From NCBI GenBank assembly GCA_018829335.1, contig JAHJUD010000048.1:1-38654 (forward strand): a DNA stretch of 38,654 nucleotides. Direction: 5' to 3'. This document shows positions 30,394-36,968 of this stretch, piece by piece (within the stretch, counting starts at the first letter, position 1; each line of letters opens with the position of its first letter). The translations under genes and the position numbers were made by a program. The DNA is from Microcaldota archaeon (lineage in GTDB: Archaea; Iainarchaeota; Iainarchaeia; Iainarchaeales; 1-14-0-10-31-34). A model generated the notes under the pieces. That model made no database searches, was not told the DNA's origin, and worked only from the letters and a program-made list of their open reading frames with translations.

Positions 30394-31528
30394 AGTAAAA
30401 ATAATTAATAGTGACCCATTCTCTTTGTACAAAACCCAAAAAATTCGTTTTTCGTCAAGCCTTTCTTTTACTACCCCTTCAAAGGCAATAGATTTAGACA
30501 AATTAGGGTTGGAACAAAAACTTAACAAGGATGCAAAAAGATTTAATGAAATTTTTAAGAGATTTAATGCAGAACAAATTAAGCGGATTGATGAAGAAAA
30601 CGAATTGTTTGACAGACTGCAAAATTGGTTTAACAGACAGAAAAAAAAGGCAGAACCTGAAACACCTACCGTGACTATTGTTGAATTTGATGAAGACAGG
30701 TTTCCCTCAAAGGAAGAAATAGAATTTTTGATAGGTGCAATTTACCCGAATTCTGACATAGTTACAATACCTATTGTTCCGGGAATAAACAAAAAGAAAA
30801 AATCAGAACTTGACTTTGATGGCTACAAAAAATATGTAAAAGAAGCAATAGAAGACATTGAAGGCTTAAACAATAAGCCGATTATGGGAACTATTCCAAA
30901 GTTGCCGGGAACTTTGATTAAAGATTTGATTAATTTTTATGTTGGTTTCGGCATAAATTCGTTTCTTGTTGATTTTGATGGAAGCAATCCTGTAAGCTAT
31001 GACATGAGAACCCACAGGATTCTTAGAGCACTAAAGGAAAACAAGCTTTTAGAAACTTCTTATCTTTTTGGTCATAATGTAGGCTTGGGAAGGCCAAATA
31101 AAGATGTACTGGCCGTCCCTGCAAGAGATATTTTGGGTTTTGGGTTAGGTTTAAACTCTTTGGGGAATAAACACAAAAAATTTGTTCCAAATAGAACTTT
31201 TTTTGAATTCATCAAAATGAACCCTGAAAAAAAATTTAGGTTGTTTGATAAAGGCAGTTATAGTTATTGGAATTATGAAGCAGTGTCTAAATCTCCAGAA
31301 GCTTACCCAAAAGACAGTTCTATTTCTTGGGATGAATTAAAAAAAAGTAAAATGCCAAACAAGCTTCAAAAAACTTTTAATGAAGAACAAATTGCGTTAG
31401 AAACCAACAAAATATATTCAGTGATAAATGAAGATTCCGAAAAATCTCTTTCATATCTTAAAAGCAAAAAATTTGTAGAAAAAGACGATTTCAAAAAAAT
31501 TGAGAATTCCACAAAAAGAATTAATTAA
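30377..31528 (+). CDS. Unknown protein linked to PIN toxin, possible TIM-barrel/TGT-like
   Basis: 383 aa, soluble. N-terminal 'KIRFSSSLSFTTPSKAIDL', a charged coil (~48-95), then repeated beta-alpha units: 'SDIVTIPIVPGIN', 'NKPIMGTIPKLPGTLIKDLI', 'GINSFLVDFDGSNPV', 'YLFGHNVGLGRP', 'LAVPARDILGFGLGLNSLG'. The strand-loop pattern recalls the TIM barrel of tRNA-guanine transglycosylases and their DNA-modifying DpdA relatives, but no zinc CxCxxC site is present, so this is a suggestion only. Overlaps the PIN toxin gene by 17 bp, and the convergent hydrogenase large-subunit gene by 4 bp. No known TA system has this third gene to my knowledge. Confidence 0.6.
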   Translation: MSIETKVKIINSDPFSLYKTQKIRFSSSLSFTTPSKAIDLDKLGLEQKLNKDAKRFNEIFKRFNAEQIKRIDEENELFDRLQNWFNRQKKKAEPETPTVTIVEFDEDRFPSKEEIEFLIGAIYPNSDIVTIPIVPGINKKKKSELDFDGYKKYVKEAIEDIEGLNNKPIMGTIPKLPGTLIKDLINFYVGFGINSFLVDFDGSNPVSYDMRTHRILRALKENKLLETSYLFGHNVGLGRPNKDVLAVPARDILGFGLGLNSLGNKHKKFVPNRTFFEFIKMNPEKKFRLFDKGSYSYWNYEAVSKSPEAYPKDSSISWDELKKSKMPNKLQKTFNEEQIALETNKIYSVINEDSEKSLSYLKSKKFVEKDDFKKIENSTKRIN

Positions 31529-32808
31529 AGCCAGTTTATTTTAAGAAAGTGAGCAGCACAACTCATGCAAGGGTCATAAGCTCTAATTAATTTTTCTATT
31601 TCAAACTGGATTGATTCTTTTGTTTCATCCAAGTTTTTCTGAACTATTACCGCAACATCTTTTTCAATGTTAATCTGGTTCTGGCCTGTTGGAACAACAA
31701 CTTTTCCTTTTTTTATTATTCCTTTTTCATCTAATTCAACTTTATAAAATAATGTTCCTCTAGGAGCTTCAATTACTCCAATACCAGTGCTTTTTTTCGG
31801 GGTAATTACAGGCTTGGGTTCTGGTTTTGGCTCAAATGATTCAAGAATTGAAATAGAAGAATCAATGCAATGCAGTACTTCAATTGCCTGCGCAAGATTA
31901 TTGTCGTAAATGTTATTTGAAGGAAATTTTTTCAAATACTTTGAAACATCTTTTTTTGTTTCCTTGTTTAAGCTTTGCTTGTTTAAATTCATTCTTGATA
32001 AAGCGCCAACCATAAATTCTTTTCCTTCAAACTTGTATCCTGAAGCCTGAGAATAAGGCAAAACTACATGCTCTAAATGGTCTTCCATTTTTCCTTCAGG
32101 AACACATACTCCAGTGCTTGAACAAAGATTGCCTTGCCTGAAATCATAGTCTTTGTTTGTTATTGCAACAAAATTTGTTTTCCTTGAAAAATCAAAATCA
32201 CATTTAAAGTAAATGTCAATCAGCTTCAAGACTTTTTCTCTTTGGGCTTTAAGCTCTTTAACCATTTCAGGAAAAAGTTTTGGGTCAGGCAGTTTATTAA
32301 AACCGCCAACTGAAGGAAAAGGCGCATGCACTGAACGTCCTGCAATAAGTTTTGTTAAATTGTTTCCTGCTCCTTTAACAGAAAAACAATCATGCAGTAA
32401 TTCATGCTCAAAAGAGTTTTTTTCGTCAAAGTCAAGAATTGAATCTTTTCCTATTACGTCAGGCAAACTAAACATGTATAAATGAAGTGAATGGTCTCGG
32501 ATCATTAAGCCATTCATTGCAAGAGTTTTAAGGAGTTTAGTCTGCTCTGATTCTTTTACTTCTAAAGCGTTTTCTATTGATTCAATACAGCATAATAAAT
32601 GCGCAATGCTACAGGTGCCGCAGATTCTTGACATTAATTGCGGGGCAGCAAGAAAATTTTTTCCTCTAATTGCCTGAGTATAAAACCTCTTGTTTTCAAG
32701 GATTTTAAAGCGAACATCTTTTACTACGCCTTTCCTTACTTTAACATCCAAGCCTGCATGGCCTTCAGTCTTGCTGATATTTTCTATTGTTATATCACAA
32801 TTATGCAT
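31525..32808 (-). CDS. [NiFe]-hydrogenase large subunit (group 3-like)
   Basis: 427 aa. All four nickel-binding cysteines are present: N-terminal L1 motif 'RICGTCSIAH' (~61-70) and C-terminal L2 motif 'DPCMSCAAH' near the end. Other family marks are 'KTEGHAGLDVKV' at the N-terminus, 'AGRSVHAPFPSVGGF' in the middle and 'IGVIEAPRGTLFYKV' toward the end. Length fits cytoplasmic bidirectional group 3 enzymes (3b/MvhA-like). Seven residues after the last His (FLKINWL) would be cut by the maturation protease. Overlaps the small-subunit gene by 8 bp. No F420/NAD-reducing or diaphorase subunit is adjacent, so the electron partner is unknown. Confidence 0.92.
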   Translation of the reverse strand: MHNCDITIENISKTEGHAGLDVKVRKGVVKDVRFKILENKRFYTQAIRGKNFLAAPQLMSRICGTCSIAHLLCCIESIENALEVKESEQTKLLKTLAMNGLMIRDHSLHLYMFSLPDVIGKDSILDFDEKNSFEHELLHDCFSVKGAGNNLTKLIAGRSVHAPFPSVGGFNKLPDPKLFPEMVKELKAQREKVLKLIDIYFKCDFDFSRKTNFVAITNKDYDFRQGNLCSSTGVCVPEGKMEDHLEHVVLPYSQASGYKFEGKEFMVGALSRMNLNKQSLNKETKKDVSKYLKKFPSNNIYDNNLAQAIEVLHCIDSSISILESFEPKPEPKPVITPKKSTGIGVIEAPRGTLFYKVELDEKGIIKKGKVVVPTGQNQINIEKDVAVIVQKNLDETKESIQFEIEKLIRAYDPCMSCAAHFLKINWL

Positions 32809-33286
32809 TTTTTACACCAAACTCTATCATTAAATCATTGAATAATTTTAAGAAAACTTTTTCATCCATTGGACAGCCTGGAACACTTGCATCAACTTTA
32901 ACTATTTTGCTTAAAGGAACAACTTTTTTTGCTAACTTGAATCTTTCAACCAAAAAAGATATTTCTTTTGTTTTTTCTGCATCAAATTCGTTTCTTTGGG
33001 CTGAAGGCATTCCTGTTACAGCACAAGAGCCTATAGCAACAAGCTTTTTTGAGTTTTTTCTTAATTCTTTGAGTTTTTTTTCGTCTTTTTTGCTTGCAAT
33101 AGCGCCTTCAACAAAAGCTACATCCAAATCTGTTTCATCATTTTTTGCTTTTAAAATCCTTGAAGCCTTGAAGTCAACTAACTTAAGCCATTCTTCATAA
33201 TGGTCATTCATTAATTCCATGAAAAGTATGGTGCTGTCTTCACAGCACGAAAAAGAAAACCAGCCAACCTTTAATTTCTTGTTCAT
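32801..33286 (-). CDS. [NiFe]-hydrogenase small subunit, short, NuoB-like tandem Cys
   Basis: 161 aa from ATG 33286, chosen because a TATA element (TTTTTATAATC, ~33305-33315) lies about 25 nt upstream and GTGATG surrounds the start; the frame runs on to 33334 without support. Cluster ligands: Cys 14 and 15 adjacent in 'GWFSFSCCEDSTILF', Cys 88 in 'AIGSCAVTGMPS', Cys 138 in 'SVPGCPMDE'. This makes one proximal 4Fe-4S site. Adjacent Cys-Cys is the arrangement of complex I NuoB rather than the C-x-x-C of most hydrogenases. No extra cluster domains, so electrons must leave directly to a partner protein. Confidence 0.88.
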   Translation of the reverse strand: MNKKLKVGWFSFSCCEDSTILFMELMNDHYEEWLKLVDFKASRILKAKNDETDLDVAFVEGAIASKKDEKKLKELRKNSKKLVAIGSCAVTGMPSAQRNEFDAEKTKEISFLVERFKLAKKVVPLSKIVKVDASVPGCPMDEKVFLKLFNDLMIEFGVKNA

Positions 33287-33340
33287 CACAAAAAAATAAG
33301 AGCGATTATAAAAAAAGCTTTTGCTTTTTTTCAATTACCT

Positions 33341-33910
33341 TCATTTCTTGTTTATTTCCACTACTTTAATCCAAAACTCTAATGTTTTTCCTGCCATTGG
33401 ATGAACAAATTTAATTGTTGCTGTTCCATCATTGATTGCTATAATGGTTCCAGCCTGACCATTTGAAGCATACAAAATTGAGCCAACCTCTAAACTTTCT
33501 CCACCGTCAATCTGGCTTAAAGGAACCTGCATTTCCTGTCCTGAATCTAAAGTGCCGTAAGCGTCTTCTGGAAGAAGAATAACAGTTTTTTCTTGGTTTA
33601 ATTTCATTCCTAAAACCGCTGAATCAAATCCTTTAATCATTTGCCCTGCTCCAACAGTAAATTCTAATGGCCCTCTTCCTGTGCTTTGGTCAAACACTTC
33701 GCCTGAATCAGGAAATTTTCCAATGTATTCAACTTTGATTGTGTCTCCTACTTCAACTGTTTGCATTAAATCGCCTCCTGAAGTGTTTTCTTTTATTTCT
33801 TCTGTTAAATTATTTTTTTGCTGTGAATTAACTTCATTGGCTTTTCCTGTGTTTTCAGTGCAGCCAAACAAAATTAATCCAAAAATTAATAATATCAAAA
33901 CTTTTTTCAT
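33341..33910 (-). CDS. FKBP-type peptidyl-prolyl isomerase lipoprotein
   Basis: 189 aa. Signal with lipobox 'LILFGC' (Cys 17), a Ser/Asn/Thr-rich linker (~20-48), then an FKBP domain: 'GDTIKVEYIGKFPDSGEVFD' then 'FTVGAGQMIKGFDSAVLGMK', 'EKTVILLPEDAYG', and a SlyD-like insert-in-flap and C-terminal strand 'KFVHPMAGKTLEFWIKVVEI'. Catalyses proline isomerisation of exported proteins outside the membrane, which suits the many secreted Cys-rich proteins here. GGAGATGAG precedes the ATG; TATA-like TATTAATATTT lies at about 33938-33948. Confidence 0.92.
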   Translation of the reverse strand: MKKVLILLIFGLILFGCTENTGKANEVNSQQKNNLTEEIKENTSGGDLMQTVEVGDTIKVEYIGKFPDSGEVFDQSTGRGPLEFTVGAGQMIKGFDSAVLGMKLNQEKTVILLPEDAYGTLDSGQEMQVPLSQIDGGESLEVGSILYASNGQAGTIIAINDGTATIKFVHPMAGKTLEFWIKVVEINKK

Positions 33911-33949
33911 TTTCTCATCTCCAAAAAAATAAATGCCGAAATATTAATA

Positions 33950-34090
33950 CCCTATTGAAAATAGGGCGACAGATGTCGGTACTCGCGGCCGAAACCGCGA
34001 ACGCACAGCTGAAAGCTGTGCAATTTTTGATAAAACTTTTCAGTACGGGCTTGCCCCGTACATTTGGTTAAACCCTTTCTTAAAGGGTTT
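33950..34090 (-). repeat. Hairpin array 3' of tRNA-Ser(TGA)
   Basis: Five perfect inverted repeats: CCCTATT/AATAGGG (33950-33966), TCGCGG/CCGCGA (33983-34000), GCACAGCT/AGCTGTGC (34003-34021), GTACGGG/CCCGTAC with loop CTTGC (34043-34061) and AAACCCTTT/AAAGGGTTT (34070-34090) abutting the tRNA. The last two match the 39-bp unit and closing hairpin of tRNA-Ser(GGA). A TTTTTGATAAAACTTTT linker segment links the two groups. No gene in this 180-bp gap. Confidence 0.85.
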
Positions 34091-34091
34091 A

Positions 34092-34175
34092 CGCAGAGGA
34101 CGAGATTTGAACTCGCGCATCCTTTCGGATACCGGCTCTCAAGGCCGGCGCGTTAGACCACTCCGCCACCTCTGC
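34092..34175 (-). tRNA. tRNA-Ser (anticodon TGA)
   Basis: 84 nt class II tRNA. Acceptor GCAGAGG/CCTCTGC with G73, anticodon arm CCGGC-CTTGAGA-GCCGG giving TGA, variable arm TATCCGAAAGGATGCG, T-arm CGAG-TTCAAAT-CTCG. Closely related to tRNA-Ser(GGA) at 22493. No intron; CCA not encoded. Hairpin modules on both sides. Confidence 0.94.
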
Positions 34176-34177
34176 AA

Positions 34178-34231
34178 CAGCCTTTTTTCAAAAAAAAGGC
34201 TGGCGAAAAAAGGTTTTCGCTACGCGAAAAC
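34178..34231 (+). repeat. Hairpin modules 5' of tRNA-Ser(TGA)
   Basis: CAGCCTTTTTT/AAAAAAGGCTG (34178-34202, 11 bp, loop CAA) and GTTTTCGC/GCGAAAAC (34213-34231, loop TAC). The second stem is identical to the one at 12732-12750 inside the tRNA-Arg intron, but with a different loop. Confidence 0.85.
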
Positions 34232-34386
34232 AACCATAATAACTCTAAAAAATAGCTGTAAAAATATTTATAAGCAGTTAGTGAAGGCAATTAGCCTGCA
34301 AGCTAACAAAACACAAAGAATGATTTATTATTTGTTTTATCCTTTTAGTATTGCTGGAAAAGCTTTTACAGCAAGGAGGAAAAAAA

Positions 34387-35262
34387 ATGGAAAATAAAAA
34401 TTATTTAATTTTGTCTTTTGGGATTATTTTTGCTGTGTTAATTATTGCAATTGCATTTAATTTAAACAGTTTTAATCCTGAAAAAACAGGAGAAAAAAAC
34501 AATACAGTTTTGGTGCCTGATTATTTAGTAAAAGAAAATTCAGTTCAGTACTCAGGCAGTTTGGATTCGGCAATATCAAGCGACACAATAAGTTTTGCTT
34601 CAGATGATTCACAAAACGACAAAAGGCTTTTGACTGTTTCAGGGACAGCAACATTAAAGGAAAGTCCAAACAAAGCATTAATTGTGTTAAGCGTGCAGAC
34701 AGTAAACAAGAATGCAGCACAAAGCCAGCAGGAAAACGCAAACCTTTCAGCTAATGTAAAAAATGCATTAAAAGAACTTGGATTAAGTGATGACAGCATT
34801 AAAACAGTTTCATATAATTTAAACGAAAAACAGGAATGGAATGCTTTAACAAAAAAATATGAAATAATAGGTTATCAAACAACAAACAGTATTCAGGTTA
34901 CAGTGACTGATTTAAGCACTACAGGAAAAGTAATTGATAAGGCAGTAGAAGCAGGAGCAAATAATGTTTCAAGTGTTAGTTTTGCTTTATCTGAAGAAAA
35001 ACAAGCAGTTTTAATGAGTGAAGCATTAAAGCAGGCTTCAGTTAATGCAAAAACTAAAGCAGAAAGCATTGCTTTAGGATTAAATGTTTCTTTAGGGAAT
35101 GTTTTTAGTGCAAGCGAAAACAGTTATTATTCTGTTCCATACTTAAGAAATTATTCGATGGATTCAGCTGGAATGGGAATGGAAGTGCAAGCTGATACGC
35201 TTATTACCCCTGGAGACATTGAATTCAGCGCAACAGTTACAGTGCAGTTTGAAATAATTTAA
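34387..35262 (+). CDS. SIMPL-domain (DUF541) membrane-anchored protein
   Basis: 291 aa. ATG 34387 follows AAGGAGGAAAA, the expected ribosome-binding site. One N-terminal membrane anchor (~6-25), a Ser/Asp-rich linker, then the SIMPL domain (~75-291): 'LTVSGTATLKESPNKALIVL', 'DDSIKTVSYNLNEKQEW', 'GYQTTNSIQVTVTDLSTTGK', 'VIDKAVEAGANNVSSVSFAL', 'ITPGDIEFSATVTVQFEI'. Homologues (BP26, YggE) form oligomeric rings at the cell envelope and are linked to stress tolerance; no enzymatic activity is known. An upstream TATA-like AAATATTTATAAG (~34261-34273) implies a leader of about 90 nt. Confidence 0.88.
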   Translation: MENKNYLILSFGIIFAVLIIAIAFNLNSFNPEKTGEKNNTVLVPDYLVKENSVQYSGSLDSAISSDTISFASDDSQNDKRLLTVSGTATLKESPNKALIVLSVQTVNKNAAQSQQENANLSANVKNALKELGLSDDSIKTVSYNLNEKQEWNALTKKYEIIGYQTTNSIQVTVTDLSTTGKVIDKAVEAGANNVSSVSFALSEEKQAVLMSEALKQASVNAKTKAESIALGLNVSLGNVFSASENSYYSVPYLRNYSMDSAGMGMEVQADTLITPGDIEFSATVTVQFEII

Positions 35263-35312
35263 ACTGCATTTTCTTTTTCTTTTTTTTAAAATAAATTTTT
35301 AAAATAAAATTA

Positions 35313-35382
35313 GAATGGTTAAAGAAAGCAAGCCAGGGATCTGCAATGCAGTATAACTTGCTTCCTTAACTCCCAATACCAG
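35313..35382 (+). ncRNA. Candidate hairpin RNA between convergent genes
   Basis: GTTAAAGAAAGCAAG (35318-35332) pairs with CTTGCTTCCTTAAC (35357-35370) over about 13 bp with one bulge, enclosing a loop with a CTGCA-A-TGCAG palindrome (35341-35351). An AT-rich TTTTTAAAATAAAATTAG promoter-like tract lies just upstream. It lies in the 176-bp gap between convergent genes, so it may equally be a two-way transcription end. No RNA family recognised. Confidence 0.4.
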
Positions 35383-35438
35383 AATAACAATTCAAACAAA
35401 CTATTTAAAAAAATTATTCTATTTAACTACATAATTTT

Positions 35439-36881
35439 TTATTTTGCTGCAACTGTTTTTGTTACAATTAAGAGAATTACTCCTATTACAAAGATTGCTG
35501 CAAGAACTGTTGTTGTGCTTGAATCTTCTTTTCCGCATTGGTCTTCAATGTCAATGCAAGAACTCCATATTCCATTAATGCAGGTTTTGGTTCCAGGGCA
35601 ATTACTTATAGTGCAGTCTCTTTGTTCTCCTTCACTACAAGTAATAGAAGAATAACTTATTGTTTTTGTCTGATAACCTGTTTTTTTTGCTGTTATGTCT
35701 TGTATTCCTTCTGTTTCAATAAAACTGGTTAATCCTTGAGTGTTGGTTGTTTTTGTTTCTCCTGCATAAGTTACCTGAACATTAGCTAAAGGATTTCCTT
35801 GGGAATCAGTTACTTTAACAGTTAAAATTGTCTCAATTTTTGTTTCTGCAGTTGTTGTTGTAATAACTAATTCTTTTAATTCACAGTCTAAAGGACAGCT
35901 TGCATAATCTTCAAAAGGGCTTTCGCATTTATTGTTTCCGCATTCAATTGACTCAATAGTAAGGTTAACTGTTTTTGTAGCATAGCCTGTTGTGGTTAAA
36001 GTAACTGAAGTAAATTCTTTTTGTGCGTTAAGGATTAACTGGCCTTGAATGTTAGTGTAATATGTTTTTCCTGCATAAACTGTTTTAGTGTTAATTAAAG
36101 GTGTTCCTTCATCAGTTAAAGTTGTTAAAGTAAATGACTGGCCATGCTGTATTATTTGAGGTTTTACTTCAACTATGATTTCTTTTAATGGCACAGGACA
36201 AGAATCATTTGGAATATCATTGCATTCTCCCCACTGGGAACCAGAACAAGTTTGTGTTCCAGTACATCCTTGGATTGTAGTGCAGTTTTGTGTTGCGCTT
36301 GTAGTGCATGAACCACAAGATTGTGATTCAGATGGCTTGAATTCTGTTGTGCCACAAGAACTCAAATCACTGCAAGTTCTTGTTTGGCTTCCATTACTAC
36401 AGATTCCCCAACTGCTGCAGCTCCAGTTTTCTTCGCATGATTCAATGCATTCAGTTGTCTGATAATTGTTTTCACAGCAATAGTCTGAAGAAAAAATTTC
36501 TGCACCACAATAGCATTCTTCTGTAATTAATCCTTGAGAACAGGTTCCAATAGGACAGTTGTCGTCAGGGAAAATATCAATGCATTCAGTCCAGCTTTCA
36601 TTAAAGCATCCTTGCTTTCCTGAACATCCTTTTGTTGTAGTGCAGTCTTGCACTTCTATTTCTTCGCATTCAATGACATAACAATTTTTTGTTTGAACTG
36701 GTTTATTGCTTTCTGTTCCGCAGTTGTTGTTGTCCCAGCAGGTTCTGGCCTGCTGATTGTTAATACAAGAACTCCAAACAGAACATTCCCATTGTTCATA
36801 ACATGAACTTAAACTAGTAACCTGGCTAAAAAAAAAAGAAAAAACAATCAATAAAACTAGAATAAACAAAAATCTTTTCAT
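35439..36881 (-). CDS. Surface protein with TSP1-like and carboxypeptidase-regulatory-like modules, C-terminal anchor
   Basis: 480 aa. Signal peptide (~1-24), no lipobox Cys. Two thrombospondin-type modules ('QWECSVWSSCINNQQARTC' and 'NWSCSSWGICSNGSQTRTC'), three copies of a 'CTT/CTI...GCxGxQxC...W..C.DI' Cys module, and two carboxypeptidase-regulatory-like beta-sandwich domains ('GTPLINTKTVYAGKTYYTNI' and 'GNPLANVQVTYAGETKTTNT'). A C-terminal membrane segment ('TTTVLAAIFVIGVILLIVTK') anchors it with a short Lys tail inside. It shares both Cys modules with the lipoprotein at 5205. A TATA box AAATATATTTAAAC about 28 nt before the start suggests a leaderless mRNA. Likely adhesion or cell-contact protein. 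Confidence 0.78.
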   Translation of the reverse strand: MKRFLFILVLLIVFSFFFSQVTSLSSCYEQWECSVWSSCINNQQARTCWDNNNCGTESNKPVQTKNCYVIECEEIEVQDCTTTKGCSGKQGCFNESWTECIDIFPDDNCPIGTCSQGLITEECYCGAEIFSSDYCCENNYQTTECIESCEENWSCSSWGICSNGSQTRTCSDLSSCGTTEFKPSESQSCGSCTTSATQNCTTIQGCTGTQTCSGSQWGECNDIPNDSCPVPLKEIIVEVKPQIIQHGQSFTLTTLTDEGTPLINTKTVYAGKTYYTNIQGQLILNAQKEFTSVTLTTTGYATKTVNLTIESIECGNNKCESPFEDYASCPLDCELKELVITTTTAETKIETILTVKVTDSQGNPLANVQVTYAGETKTTNTQGLTSFIETEGIQDITAKKTGYQTKTISYSSITCSEGEQRDCTISNCPGTKTCINGIWSSCIDIEDQCGKEDSSTTTVLAAIFVIGVILLIVTKTVAAK

Positions 36882-36968
36882 TAAGAGAATTAGCGTTTTA
36901 GTGTTTAAATATATTTGCTTAAATCAAACCAAAAACAATTTAAAGGAAAATAGTGTAATAATAAGTGA

